From assembly GCA_016191785.1 (NCBI GenBank), contig JACPVJ010000184.1, forward strand, positions 248,001 to 312,000: a stretch of 64,000 nucleotides of DNA, given 5' to 3'. Below, one piece after another: positions 42,954-52,580 of the stretch. Made by a program: the position numbers and the translations under genes. The DNA is from Myxococcales bacterium (GTDB lineage Bacteria; Myxococcota_A; Polyangia; Polyangiales; Polyangiaceae). The notes under the pieces were generated by a model. It had not been told where the DNA came from. It saw nothing but the letters and a program-made list of their open reading frames with translations, and ran no database searches. Positions within the stretch are counted from its first letter, which is position 1, and each line of letters opens with the position of its first letter.

Positions 42954-45083
42954 ATGACCAAGGACGCTAGCCAAGACGCCATCTCGGCGGTGCTGGACGA
43001 CGTCGCCGCGACCCTTGCCTGTCTCGACGGGGACGACGCGGCGGCGATCTCCGATCTGGCCAATCGGCTGGCCCTCTTGACCGGCGAGATCGAAGCCCCC
43101 GCCCAGCGGGAGATGGTGGCCCGGGCCGGAAAGAAGTTGCGCAAGGTCGCCGATGGCACCGCCAAGGTCCCGAGCGAGAGTCTGGCCGCTGCGAGGCGAT
43201 TGGTGGCTGCGGCGACCGGGTGCCCGGCTCTGGAAGGTGAGGTCTCGGGGACCGTCGAGGCCGAGGTGGACGACGCTGGGGCGTGGGAGCCAAACCCAGG
43301 TTCGGCGACCGAGCCGGAGTCCTTCGATGGTGCCCCGAACAGCAGCACTTCGTCCGAGGCGCCTTCGGTCTCCACGACTGGTGACACCGCCGTCGTCGAA
43401 ACGCCGGCTGACGCGCTCGACAACGACCCGGAGCTGGTGCACGAGTTCGTGAGCGAAGCCCACGAATACCTGACCGCGGCCGAGCGCGCCTTGCTCGTGC
43501 TCGAAGCGACGCCGGACGATCGCCCGGCCATCGACACGGTGTTTCGGGCCTTCCACACGGTCAAGGGCGTGGCCGCCGTGCTCGGCTTCTCGCAGATTGC
43601 CGAGCTCGCCCACCGGGCCGAATCGCTGCTCATTCCCGTGCGAGAAGGAAAGGCGCGATTCGGAACCGGATACGCGAACCTCGCCCTCCGCGCGGTCGAC
43701 ATGATCCGGAGCCTGGTCGAGCGCGCGGGTGTGATGGCCCAGGGAGTGCCCCTCTCCATCCCCGGCGGGTACGCCCCGCTGATGGCTGCGCTGGACGCGC
43801 CGGTGGGCCCGGACGAGGCGCCCACTCCCGGCGCTCGGGTCGACCCGAACGAGCACGAGCCCGTCGAGAAGGCGCCCGCACCGGCCGACGCTCCCCCCGG
43901 CGCTGCCTCGACCGCAGAGACCTGGGTCCGCGTGCGCACCGATCGCCTCGACCAGCTCATGGACATCGTCGGCGAGTTGGTGATCGCGCAGGCAATGCTG
44001 TCGTCGGACGGCCTGCTGGCGAGCGAGCATGGCCGTGAGCTCAGCCGCAAGGTCGCGCTGGCGGGCAAGACCGTGCGCGAGCTGCACGACCTCAGCCTCG
44101 CTCTGCGCATGGTGCCTCTCCGCGGAACGTTCCAGAAGATGGCACGGGTGGTCCGCGACACCGCGCGCCGGGTGGGGCGCCATGTCGAGTTCACCACCGA
44201 TGGCGAAGAGACGGAGATTGACCGAAAACTGGTCGACGCGCTGGCCGACCCGTTGGTCCACATGGTGCGCAACGCCGTGGACCATGGCATCGAGCCCGCC
44301 GACGATCGGGTGGCTTCCGGAAAGCCGGCCGGTGGCACGGTCCGAATGCGCGCCTACCACGCGGGGGGCAACGTGATGGTCGAGCTCTCGGACGACGGCC
44401 GAGGGCTCGACAAGGACAAACTGGTCGCGCGTGCCATCGAAAAGGGCTTGGTCGAACCGGGCGCCACGCTCAGCGAACAAGAGGCGTTCCAGCTGATCTT
44501 CGAACCTGGGTTTTCGACAGCAAAGACGGTGACGGACGTCTCGGGGCGCGGGGTGGGCATGGACGTGGTGCGTCGCGCCATCGAGTCGCTGAGCGGTCGC
44601 GTCGACATTGCGTCGACACCGGGCCGAGGGACCACCTTCATGGTCCGGATCCCGCTGACTCTGGCCATCACGGACGGCATGCTGGTCCGGGTTGGTGCCG
44701 AGCGATACATCGTCCCGACCGCGAACATCCGCATCACGCTCCGACCCGACGCCTCGAGTCTCAAGACGGTCTCGGGGCGTGGCGAGTTGGTGGTGCTGCG
44801 CGGTGAGGCGATCCCCATGTTTCGCCTGGGCCGGGTGTTCGGCGTGCCCGGCGCGGTCGACGACCCGACCCAGGGCTTGGTGGTGATCGTGGGCGAAGAG
44901 CACTCGTGCTCCGCGCTCCTGGTCGACGACCTCCTCGGCAAACAACAGGTCGTGACCAAGTCGCTCGGCGGCTTCATCGGTAGGGTGCCCGGCGTGTCTG
45001 GCGGCGCGATTCTCGGAGACGGCCGCGTGGGGTTGATAGTCGACCCGGACGCGTTGATCGCATTGGCGAGGCAGGCGGCCTGA
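42954..45083 (+). CDS. cheA: CheA, chemotaxis histidine kinase
   Basis: A 709-residue kinase. The P1 Hpt domain with His201 (FRAFHTVKGVAAVLGFSQIA) is not at the start: ~150 residues precede it, including a helical part ~1-95 and an acidic linker. No clear P2 is seen. P3 dimerisation (VRTDRLDQLMDIVGELVIAQ), P4 ATPase (HMVRNAVDHGIE, SDDGRGLD, GRGVGMDVV) and the P5 CheW-like domain are complete. It phosphorylates CheY and CheB in the receptor array. cheW follows. Confidence 0.95.
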   Translation: MTKDASQDAISAVLDDVAATLACLDGDDAAAISDLANRLALLTGEIEAPAQREMVARAGKKLRKVADGTAKVPSESLAAARRLVAAATGCPALEGEVSGTVEAEVDDAGAWEPNPGSATEPESFDGAPNSSTSSEAPSVSTTGDTAVVETPADALDNDPELVHEFVSEAHEYLTAAERALLVLEATPDDRPAIDTVFRAFHTVKGVAAVLGFSQIAELAHRAESLLIPVREGKARFGTGYANLALRAVDMIRSLVERAGVMAQGVPLSIPGGYAPLMAALDAPVGPDEAPTPGARVDPNEHEPVEKAPAPADAPPGAASTAETWVRVRTDRLDQLMDIVGELVIAQAMLSSDGLLASEHGRELSRKVALAGKTVRELHDLSLALRMVPLRGTFQKMARVVRDTARRVGRHVEFTTDGEETEIDRKLVDALADPLVHMVRNAVDHGIEPADDRVASGKPAGGTVRMRAYHAGGNVMVELSDDGRGLDKDKLVARAIEKGLVEPGATLSEQEAFQLIFEPGFSTAKTVTDVSGRGVGMDVVRRAIESLSGRVDIASTPGRGTTFMVRIPLTLAITDGMLVRVGAERYIVPTANIRITLRPDASSLKTVSGRGELVVLRGEAIPMFRLGRVFGVPGAVDDPTQGLVVIVGEEHSCSALLVDDLLGKQQVVTKSLGGFIGRVPGVSGGAILGDGRVGLIVDPDALIALARQAA

Positions 45084-45100
45084 GCGCCCGGAGGATGGCA

Positions 45101-45595
45101 ATGAGCGACACCACGAGAGAGTCGAACGATCGGACGGGGCTGGGCGGCAAGTACCTGACCTTCAGCCTCGGCGCAGAGGACTACGCGATCTCGATTCTGA
45201 AGGTTCAAGAGATCATCGGCATGATGGACGTGACCATGGTGCCGAGCGTGCCCGCCTACGTGCGCGGCGTGATCAACCTGCGCGGGAAGATCGTTCCGGT
45301 CATCGACCTCCGGGCGCGCTTCGACATGGATCGGGCGGAGCTGACAGACGAGACCTGCATCATCGTGGTCGACGGCCCCGTCGGAGAAATCGGCGTGGTG
45401 GTCGATCGCGTGTCGGAAGTGCTCGACATTCTGGGGCGCGACATCGACCCCCCTCCCACCTTCGGCAGCTCGGTGACCACTGCTTACCTCTTGGGCATCG
45501 GGAAAGCCGGAGGGCGAGTTCAACTCGTGCTCGACATCGAGCGGGTGCTCGGCGGCGATTCCGCGGATCTGACCGGACTGGGAGGCGTGCTGTGA
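45101..45595 (+). CDS. cheW: CheW, receptor-kinase coupling protein
   Basis: A 164-residue SH3-like CheW: GGKYLTFSLGAEDYAISILK, then VQEIIGMMDVTMVPSVPAYV, then RGVINLRGKIVPVIDLRARF. It links MCPs to CheA. ATG 45101 is preferred to the ATG six bases earlier because GGAGG at 45090-45094 gives proper spacing only to the second. Confidence 0.95.
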   Translation: MSDTTRESNDRTGLGGKYLTFSLGAEDYAISILKVQEIIGMMDVTMVPSVPAYVRGVINLRGKIVPVIDLRARFDMDRAELTDETCIIVVDGPVGEIGVVVDRVSEVLDILGRDIDPPPTFGSSVTTAYLLGIGKAGGRVQLVLDIERVLGGDSADLTGLGGVL

Positions 45596-45604
45596 CCTCC
45601 GGCC

Positions 45605-45653
45605 GCCCGCGCGCGGCGGGCCGGGTCTGCTCGGAGTGGCCGGAGCCCCGGCC
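45605..45653 (+). terminator. Two GC hairpins between cheW and mcp
   Basis: GCCCGC/GCGGGC (45605-45621, 5-base loop) and GGCCGG/CCGGCC (45638-45653, 4-base loop) follow the cheW stop. No T-run is present. They may lower read-through so that the receptor gene is expressed separately. Confidence 0.35.
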
Positions 45654-45725
45654 CCTAGATTTCGCGCCGCGAGCCTTCGCCGAATTCCCACGGCGTGCGG
45701 CTTGGCAGCGCTCAGGAGACGAAAC

Positions 45726-48281
45726 ATGCGAGTGAAGTTCACGCTGACCAAGAAGTTGATTCTGCTGTTCTTGGGCTTCGGCCTCTTGCCGATGGTTGCG
45801 CTCGGGGCGATCTTCGCTCAGTCGACGGACGTCATCGTGGACCGCGCGGGCGACCGACTCGAGGGAGTGGCCTCTGGCGTCGTCGACAAGATCGACCGTT
45901 CGATGTTCGAACGCTACGGTGACGTCCAAGCGTTCGCGGCGAACCGGGCGAACCTCGAAACCAAAGAGTGGTATCGCGCCAACGAGCAGTCGCAGGTGGT
46001 TCGGGCGATGAATCACTACGTCGCGCTCTACGGGGTCTACTACCTCACGATCATGGTCGATCTCGAGGGCAAGGTGATCGCGGTAAATACCAAAGACGCC
46101 GCAGGGAAGAGCCTCGACACCGCGGCGTTCTGGGGTAAGTCGCACAAGGAGTCGCCCTGGTTCAAGGCGGTTGCCGCCGGGCAGTTCACCACGCGGCTGC
46201 CGCACTCCGCCCCGGGGAACGACGTAGCAACTGGCACGTTCGTGGAAGACGTCCACGTCGACCCCGACGTGAAGGCGGCATACCCGGGAGACGACGGTCT
46301 GACGTTGGGCTTCTCTGCTCCTGTCCGCGACGTGAACGGGAAGGTGATCGCGTACTGGTCCAACCGGGCCCGTTTCAGCATTGCCGAAGAAGTGGTCCGC
46401 TCCACCTATGCTGACATGAAGGTCCGCGGCTACCCGAATACCGAGATCAATCTGATGAACGCCGCTGGCCTCTTCATCATCGATCACGACCCCGGGACCC
46501 ACGGCAGCGACGCGATCCGGCGTGACTTCGACAAGACCCTGTTCAAGCTGAACCTGAGCGACAAGGTCGAGAGCGCGAAGCTCGCGCTGGAAGGCAAAGC
46601 CGGTCACGGGATCGCAAAGCACGTGCGAAAGAACACCGACACCTTGAACGGGTATTCGTACTCGCGGGGGGCGCTCGGGTACCCAGGGACGGGCTGGTCG
46701 GTCATGGTGCGAATTCCCGCGGACGAAGCCACACGAGAGCTGGTTGCGATTCGCCGCGAGCTGGTGATTTCGGCCGGTGTCGCCGCGCTGTTGATCGTGT
46801 TGATCGGGCTGTGGGTCGCCCGGCGTGTGACGCGCCCCATCGTGGCAATGACCAAAGCGGCGCAGAGCGTCGCGCTGGGCGACGTGGCGCAGAGCGTCGA
46901 CCACCGGGGCACTGACGAGGTCGGCGACTTGGCGGAGTCACTGCGCGGGGTCATCGACTACGTCGGGTCGACTGCCGCCGCTGCCGACGCCGTGGCGCGC
47001 GGGGACCTGAGCACCGAGGTCACCCTTCGCTCCGACAAGGACGCGCTCGGCAAGAGCTTCCAGCGCGCGACCACAGCCCAGCGCAGGCTGGTGCAGGAGG
47101 CGAGCACGTTGATCGAATCGGCTCGATCGGGGCACCTGGAGCGACGCGGGGACTCGACCGGGCTCGAAGGCGCGTACGGCGAGCTGGTCGACGGCATGAA
47201 TCAAATGCTGGCTGCCACAGCGGCCCCGCTGGACGAAGCGGGTGCGGTGCTGCAGCAACTGGCGGCGAGAAACCTGACCGCGCGCGTCAGGGGCTCGTAT
47301 CAAGGCGCCTATGCCGAGATCGCGACGGCGTTGAACCAAGCGGCAACCGATCTCGAGGCGGCGCTCTCCCAGGTTGGCTCGGCGGCGGATCAAGTCACTA
47401 CCGCCGCGGCAGAGATCACGTCCGGAAGCCAGAGCCTCGCCAGCTCGACGACCGAGCAGGCGAGCTCGCTCGAAGAGGTGACCGCCAGCCTGCAAGAGAT
47501 CACCAGCCGCGCACGGAGCGCCGCCGAGAGCGCCCGCGAGGCGCAGAGCCTGGTCGGCGAAGCGGGCGCCAGCGCCGAGCGCGGCGTGCAGGCCGTGACC
47601 CAGATGTCGGCTGCCATCGAACGCATCAAGGCCAGCGCCGACGAAACGGCGAAGATCGTGAAAACGATCGACGAAATCGCGTTCCAGACCAACCTCCTGG
47701 CGCTCAACGCCGCAGTCGAGGCCGCACGCGCCGGCGACGCGGGCCGGGGCTTTGCGGTCGTGGCCGAAGAAGTGCGAGCGCTGGCGATGCGCAGCGCAGA
47801 GGCCGCGAAGTCGACGGCCAAGTTGATCGGAGAGTCGGTCCACAACGCGGACGAGGGCGTCGAGCTCAACGAGGTCGTGACCAAGAACTTCGACGAGATC
47901 GCCGGCCAGGTGCGGGTCGCTCGCGACGTCGTCGGGAGCATCGCCGACGGCGCCGAACAACAGGCCGCAGGCGTGGAGCAGATCAACCTGGCGGTGGACC
48001 AGATGTCGCAGGTGACCCAGCAAAATGCCGCGACCAGTGAAGAGTCTGCCAGCGCTGCCGAAGAGCTCGCCTCTCAGGCGCGCGGATTGAGCGACATGGT
48101 GCGTCGGTTCCAGATCTCGGAACGATTGGGCGCTTCCGGAACGACGCGGGCCACGCCGCCGCCACTTCAGCTCGCGTCGTACCGCAAGGCGAGTAAGAAC
48201 GGTCAGAACGGTAAGAATGGTGGCAACGGCCGCTCGCTGATTCCGTTCGACGACGACGCGGCGTTGCTCGCGGAGTTCTGA
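45726..48281 (+). CDS. Methyl-accepting chemotaxis protein
   Basis: An 851-residue receptor. Membrane segment ~9-28 (LILLFLGFGLLPMVALGAIF), a ~310-residue periplasmic dCACHE-like sensor, second membrane segment ~344-367 (LVISAGVAALLIVLIGLWVA), then a HAMP (RRVTRPIVAMTKAAQSVALG) and further HAMP-like repeats to ~570, then the signalling hairpin with the invariant tip IDEIAFQTNLLALNAAVEAA and RGFAVVAEEVRALA. The C-terminus has an Asn/Gly/Lys tail and ends LLAEF, not the xWxxF pentapeptide. The ligand is unknown. Confidence 0.94.
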   Translation: MRVKFTLTKKLILLFLGFGLLPMVALGAIFAQSTDVIVDRAGDRLEGVASGVVDKIDRSMFERYGDVQAFAANRANLETKEWYRANEQSQVVRAMNHYVALYGVYYLTIMVDLEGKVIAVNTKDAAGKSLDTAAFWGKSHKESPWFKAVAAGQFTTRLPHSAPGNDVATGTFVEDVHVDPDVKAAYPGDDGLTLGFSAPVRDVNGKVIAYWSNRARFSIAEEVVRSTYADMKVRGYPNTEINLMNAAGLFIIDHDPGTHGSDAIRRDFDKTLFKLNLSDKVESAKLALEGKAGHGIAKHVRKNTDTLNGYSYSRGALGYPGTGWSVMVRIPADEATRELVAIRRELVISAGVAALLIVLIGLWVARRVTRPIVAMTKAAQSVALGDVAQSVDHRGTDEVGDLAESLRGVIDYVGSTAAAADAVARGDLSTEVTLRSDKDALGKSFQRATTAQRRLVQEASTLIESARSGHLERRGDSTGLEGAYGELVDGMNQMLAATAAPLDEAGAVLQQLAARNLTARVRGSYQGAYAEIATALNQAATDLEAALSQVGSAADQVTTAAAEITSGSQSLASSTTEQASSLEEVTASLQEITSRARSAAESAREAQSLVGEAGASAERGVQAVTQMSAAIERIKASADETAKIVKTIDEIAFQTNLLALNAAVEAARAGDAGRGFAVVAEEVRALAMRSAEAAKSTAKLIGESVHNADEGVELNEVVTKNFDEIAGQVRVARDVVGSIADGAEQQAAGVEQINLAVDQMSQVTQQNAATSEESASAAEELASQARGLSDMVRRFQISERLGASGTTRATPPPLQLASYRKASKNGQNGKNGGNGRSLIPFDDDAALLAEF

Positions 48282-49111
48282 TGCAGCGTCTGCTCGCAGC
48301 GCCGGCCGGGGGGAGCAGCGCCCTCTCCCCGATGGCCTTCGAGGCCATCCGCGACCTCCTCTACTCGATCAGCGGCATCACCCTGGGGCCGGCCAAGCAC
48401 GGTCTGGTTCAGGCGAGGCTCGGCAAGCGCCTGAGAGAGCTGGGCCTCGACTCGTTCGAGGCCTACGTCGCTCGCCTGGGTAGCGACCCCGCCGAAGTGC
48501 CGCGCATGGTCGACGCGATGACGACCAACAAGACGTCGTTCTTTCGCGAAGCAGTGCACTTCGACTTCTTGCTCGAGCGCGCTCTTCCGGTCTGGCGTCG
48601 GCCCGACCACCGACCCCGCGTCTGGAGCGCCGGCTGTTCCACCGGCGAAGAGCCCTACTCGCTGGCGATGCTGCTCGTCGAGTCGCTCTCCGAGCCGCGT
48701 CTCCGCGACGCATCGATCTTGGCGACTGACATTTCCGAGCGCGTGCTCGCTCGAGCTCGCTCGGGCGAGTATTCCGGCGGGGCTCTTGGCGACATCGCGC
48801 CGCGGCGCCGCGAGCGCTTCTTCGAGCCCAGCGAGACCGGCGGTCGAGTCCGCCCCGAAGTTCGGTCCTTGGTGCGATTCGCGCGCCTCAACCTGCTCGA
48901 ATCATGGCCGATGCGCGGGCCGTTCGACGCCATCTTCTGTCGAAACGTCATGATCTACTTCGACGAGCCGACGCGCGCCCGGCTCGCGCAGCGCTTTCGC
49001 GCGCTCTTGGCTCCCGGCGGGCTCTTGCTGATCGGCCATTCCGAGACCCTGGGCGCGTCGCACGAGGGGTTCACCTGTCTCAGGCCGTCGGTCTACGCGA
49101 GGGACCGATGA
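48281..49111 (+). CDS. cheR: CheR, receptor methyltransferase
   Basis: A 276-residue protein with the N-terminal helical CheR part (LYSISGITLGPAKHGLVQAR, then MTTNKTSFFREAVHFDFL) and the SAM-binding domain (RVWSAGCSTGEEPYSLAMLL, then DAIFCRNVMIYFD). It methylates MCP glutamates. The ATG overlaps the mcp stop (TGATG). Confidence 0.95.
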   Translation: MQRLLAAPAGGSSALSPMAFEAIRDLLYSISGITLGPAKHGLVQARLGKRLRELGLDSFEAYVARLGSDPAEVPRMVDAMTTNKTSFFREAVHFDFLLERALPVWRRPDHRPRVWSAGCSTGEEPYSLAMLLVESLSEPRLRDASILATDISERVLARARSGEYSGGALGDIAPRRRERFFEPSETGGRVRPEVRSLVRFARLNLLESWPMRGPFDAIFCRNVMIYFDEPTRARLAQRFRALLAPGGLLLIGHSETLGASHEGFTCLRPSVYARDR

Positions 49112-49635
49112 GCGCGAGCGCGGCTGTCGCCGGGCTGGGCGGCGTGGGCCTGCGACCGCTGGTGGTCGGCATCGGCGATCTGGCGGTAGGCACGGGCTCC
49201 GGGGCTTTGGTGACTTATGCCCTGGGCAGCTGTTTGGGGATCACGGTGTACGACCCCGAGGCGCGGGTCGGAGCCCTCTTGCACGTGATGATGCCGGCCT
49301 CGAACATCTCGCCCGAAAAGGCCTCCACCAACCCGTGCTTGTTCGTGGACACTGGCGTGCCCGTGATGTTTCGTCGGTCGTACGAGCTCGGCGCCCAGAA
49401 GCAGCGCATGATCGTCAAGGTCGCCGGCGGTGCCGCGCCAGCCAGCGCGGGGGGTGACCCCGACTATTTTCAGATCGGAAAGCGGAACCTGGTGCAGCTT
49501 CGAAAGCTGCTGTGGAAGAACGGTGTCTTGCTGAAGGGTGAAGACGTGGGGGGGACTACGTCGCGCACCTTGAGCTTGTCGCTGTCGACTGGCGAAGTGC
49601 TGGTCAAGTCCGGCGGAGTGGAACGTCCGCTCTGA
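49108..49635 (+). CDS. cheD: CheD, receptor glutamine deamidase
   Basis: A 175-residue protein: ALVTYALGSCLGITVYDPEA supplies the catalytic Cys, ALLHVMMPAS the His, and KVAGGAAPAS and FQIGKRNLVQL complete the family pattern. CheD deamidates MCPs and normally pairs with CheC; no CheC is seen here, but CheX proteins are. ATGA overlap with cheR. Confidence 0.92.
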   Translation: MSASAAVAGLGGVGLRPLVVGIGDLAVGTGSGALVTYALGSCLGITVYDPEARVGALLHVMMPASNISPEKASTNPCLFVDTGVPVMFRRSYELGAQKQRMIVKVAGGAAPASAGGDPDYFQIGKRNLVQLRKLLWKNGVLLKGEDVGGTTSRTLSLSLSTGEVLVKSGGVERPL

Positions 49636-49659
49636 AGCGGCCCTCAGGAGGTAGATGGG

Positions 49660-50049
49660 ATGGCACTGAACGTTCTGGTGGTCGATGACAGCGCAGTGAT
49701 GCGAAAGATGATCGTGCGGGCGCTTCACTTGAGCGGCCTGCCCGTCGCGAAGGTCTTCGAAGCGGGAACGGGCAAGGCAGGGCTGGTGTCCGCCCTGGAG
49801 CAGCCGGTCGATCTGGCGCTGCTCGACATCAACATGCCGGAAATGAACGGCATGGCGCTCTTGACCGAGCTGCGAAATCACCCCAAGACCGCGGCGCTGC
49901 CCATCGTGATGGTGTCCACCGAGGGCAGCGAGCAACGTATCGAGATGATTCGGAACAGCGGCGCGGGTTTCGTTCGCAAGCCTTTCACTCCCGAGGCGCT
50001 GGTGGCGGCCGTGGTCGGCGCGGTCGGAGGGTGCGACGATGACGAGTGA
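49660..50049 (+). CDS. CheY-type response regulator (second copy)
   Basis: A 129-residue receiver: MALNVLVVDDSAVMRKMIVR, phospho-Asp in LALLDINMPEMNGMALL, Ser/Thr in MVSTEG and Lys in FVRKPFTPEAL. Adjacent to and overlapping a CheX gene by 11 bases, as with the first CheY-CheX pair. Which CheY acts on the motor cannot be told. AGGAGG precedes the start. Confidence 0.9.
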   Translation: MALNVLVVDDSAVMRKMIVRALHLSGLPVAKVFEAGTGKAGLVSALEQPVDLALLDINMPEMNGMALLTELRNHPKTAALPIVMVSTEGSEQRIEMIRNSGAGFVRKPFTPEALVAAVVGAVGGCDDDE

Positions 50050-50497
50050 GTGGAGCGCGCCGCTTCAGCTTGCGCTGAAACGCACGCTGGAGGATCTGTG
50101 CTTCGTCGCGCCCGATCCGGATGCCGGTTCGACCGCCGAGCTCCCCCTCGAGGCGGCCGCGGTGGTGGCTTTCACGGGGCCACTGGTCGGTCGCCTGTTG
50201 GTGCGCGTGCGGGGTCAGGCCCTGGCGGCGATCACCATGGACATGCTGGGCACCGAAGCCATTCCGGCGCCCGGGGAGCAAGAGGACTGCCTGGCAGAGA
50301 TCGCGAACGTCGCCTGCGGCACGACCTTGCCCATGTTGGGGGACCCCCGAGCGGTCTTCGACGTAGCGCCGCCTGTCGTCAGGTGGCGCGGGGAACCGGA
50401 GCCGACGGGCCAGCGGGTGGCCGAGGCGAAGCTGAGCTTCGAATCGGGGGCTGCGGAGCTGGTGCTCTTCATCGAGGCCGCTGGGGGCGCGCCATGA
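50039..50497 (+). CDS. CheX-like CheY-P phosphatase (second copy)
   Basis: A 152-residue protein of the CheC/CheX type: VVAFTGPLVGRLLVRVRGQA, then EQEDCLAEIANVACGTTLPM with ExxN motif (EIAN), then the closing strands. Overlaps the second cheY at its start and cheB at its end. The pairing of each CheY with its own CheX suggests two separate phosphorylation branches. Confidence 0.78.
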   Translation: MTSEWSAPLQLALKRTLEDLCFVAPDPDAGSTAELPLEAAAVVAFTGPLVGRLLVRVRGQALAAITMDMLGTEAIPAPGEQEDCLAEIANVACGTTLPMLGDPRAVFDVAPPVVRWRGEPEPTGQRVAEAKLSFESGAAELVLFIEAAGGAP

Positions 50498-51570
50498 GGC
50501 GGGTGCTCGTCGTCGACGACTCGGCGGTCTATCGCAAGCTCATCACTCGCATGCTGTCCGCCGATCCCGACAACGAGATCGTCGGCTATGCGGCTGACCC
50601 ATACCAAGCTCGCGATCGAATCGCGGAGCTCCGCCCCGACGTCGTCACCCTCGACGTCGAGATGCCGAAAATGGACGGGCTGGCGTTTCTCGAGAAGCTG
50701 ATGGCAAGCTTCCCGCTTCCCGTGGTGCTGCTGAGCACGCTGGGAATCAAGGGCGGTGAAGTGGCCGTGCGGGCCCTCGCGCTGGGCGCGGTGGAGGTGG
50801 TCGCGAAGCCGGGGCCCTCGGTGGCAACCGAGGAGACGGCGCGAGCACTGCTCGATGCAGTTCGCGTCGCCAGCTCGGCGCGGATCGATCGCGGCGCGTC
50901 GCGGGTGGCACCGATTCCGAGCGCGGCAGCGCGCCCGGGCCGTGCATCTGTGCTGCCTGGTGGACCTGCTGCCAACGGCCGCGTCGTCGTGATCGGAGCC
51001 TCGACGGGCGGCACCCGCGCGATTGAGCACGTCCTGAGGTCGCTACCGGCGAACTTGCCGCCGATCGTGGTCGTGATCCACATGCCGCCGGGCTTCACGG
51101 CGGCGTTCGCTGGACGTCTGAAGGACATCACCCCGTTCGACGTGCACGAAGCTGACGACCAAGAAGTACTGACCCCCGGCGCGGTCTTGGTGGCACCCGC
51201 GGGCCGCCACGCGCGCCTGGTTCGTGGGGGCGGTCGATTCGCGATCCGAGTCTACGACGGCCCAGCCGTCAAACACCACCGACCGAACATCGACGTCTTC
51301 TTCCACTCCGTCGCCGAGCAGGCCGGCGCCCGAGCAATGGGCGTGCTGCTCACCGGCATGGGAGAGGACGGAGCCAGGGGGCTCCTGAACATGCGCTCGA
51401 ACGGCGCCTTCACCGTCGCAGAGGCGGAGGAGAGCTGCGTCGTCTACGGCATGCCGCGAGTGGCCGCTGAGCTGGGGGCGGTGGTCCGGGTTGCCCCGTT
51501 GTCCCTCATTCCGGGGGCGATCCTCGAAGGGCTGCGGTGCCGCGACGCCGCGGCCGCGAGCGTCGGCTGA
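50494..51570 (+). CDS. cheB: CheB, receptor methylesterase/deamidase
   Basis: A 358-residue protein: receiver with Asp54 (VTLDVEMPKMDGLAFLEKLM), linker, and the esterase domain with the catalytic triad Ser170 (VIGASTGGTRAI), His196 (VVIHMPPGFTAAFA) and Asp292 (LTGMGEDGARGL). It removes methyl groups from MCPs when phosphorylated by CheA. Last gene of the chemotaxis operon; converges with an HDOD gene. Confidence 0.96.
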   Translation: MRRVLVVDDSAVYRKLITRMLSADPDNEIVGYAADPYQARDRIAELRPDVVTLDVEMPKMDGLAFLEKLMASFPLPVVLLSTLGIKGGEVAVRALALGAVEVVAKPGPSVATEETARALLDAVRVASSARIDRGASRVAPIPSAAARPGRASVLPGGPAANGRVVVIGASTGGTRAIEHVLRSLPANLPPIVVVIHMPPGFTAAFAGRLKDITPFDVHEADDQEVLTPGAVLVAPAGRHARLVRGGGRFAIRVYDGPAVKHHRPNIDVFFHSVAEQAGARAMGVLLTGMGEDGARGLLNMRSNGAFTVAEAEESCVVYGMPRVAAELGAVVRVAPLSLIPGAILEGLRCRDAAAASVG

Positions 51571-51600
51571 CGGCGACCGGCCGACGGCGACAGGCCCGGG

Positions 51601-52488
51601 TCAGGCCGCGACGAGCGAGCTCAGCGCGTGAACCCGCGGAAGCGCCTCCGCGACGCATGCTTCCACCACCGCGCGGGTCAACCCCAGGGCCGCTCGTTCG
51701 GATTCTTGGGCACTTCGCGTCAGACCGAAGACGTCGGCACCGAAGCCGAACGCATGGGCGAGCGAGCTTGCCACGTGGACCAACCCGATCAGCTTCCGTA
51801 CCTCCGCTGGCGCCCCGGAAGGGTCGTGGTGCCAGCGCGCGGTGAGCGGATACTCTTTGGGCAGTCCCCACCGGTTCAGGAGCACCTCGCCGACCTCGGT
51901 GTGGTCGATTCCCAGCGTCTCGCGCTCGGCGACCACCAACGTCAGGCCTCTCTCTTCGATGGCCGCCACGATGTCCGAGTGGTGCCGTTCGAGGAGCACG
52001 CCGATCGCCAGCTTGCCGACGTCGTGCAGCATACCCGCGGTGAAGGCCACCCCCTGGCACTCTGGCGCGACTCGACGCGCGAGCTCTTCGGTCAGCGCCG
52101 CGGTTCCCACGTTGTGGTGCCACGCCCCGCGCGCGTCCATGCGGTAGCCGGCCAGCTGCGGCGGTACGCGAGAAGCCAAAGACGCACACAACGCGAGATC
52201 CCGGATCCGGTCGTTCCCGAGCAACGCGGTCGCGTGGGCGATCGACGCCACCTCGCGTCGGAGGCCGAATTGAGCCGAGTTCGCCAGTTCCAGGGTGCGA
52301 GCGGTGAGCGCCGCGTCGAGCCTGAGGATGGCTTCCACCGCTGGCGGCGAGGCACGGTCGGTGTTGAGCAGCTCCAGGAGCTTTGACAGCGCCGCAGGCA
52401 GGGGCGGCAAGGCATCGACTTGGGCGCACAAGAGCGCCAGGTCCCCGTCAGGGAGGGCGGCAGTTGCGAATGCCCGAGCCTTGGCCAT
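51601..52488 (-). CDS. HDOD-domain protein
   Basis: A 295-residue protein: LPPLPAALSKLLELLNTDRA, LRLDAALTARTLELANSAQF, FTAGMLHDVGKLAIGVLLER and LGIDHTEVGEVLLNRWGLPK give a complete HDOD domain with the HD pair retained. No other domain. It is divergent from the FIST gene across 92 bp and lies at the end of the chemotaxis operon. Confidence 0.9.
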   Translation of the reverse strand: MAKARAFATAALPDGDLALLCAQVDALPPLPAALSKLLELLNTDRASPPAVEAILRLDAALTARTLELANSAQFGLRREVASIAHATALLGNDRIRDLALCASLASRVPPQLAGYRMDARGAWHHNVGTAALTEELARRVAPECQGVAFTAGMLHDVGKLAIGVLLERHHSDIVAAIEERGLTLVVAERETLGIDHTEVGEVLLNRWGLPKEYPLTARWHHDPSGAPAEVRKLIGLVHVASSLAHAFGFGADVFGLTRSAQESERAALGLTRAVVEACVAEALPRVHALSSLVAA

Positions 52489-52580
52489 CGGAGATGAGTC
52501 GAAGAACGGTCGCGCGCGCGTTCGCTTGAGGGCGCGCGCGGCTGACTCAAGCGCCTAGCCACTGGGTCGTTCAACGGACC

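Noticed and set aside
42915-45101. Minus-strand frame of 728 codons opposite cheA
   Set aside because: Antisense shadow of cheA with His/Arg/Gly-rich composition.
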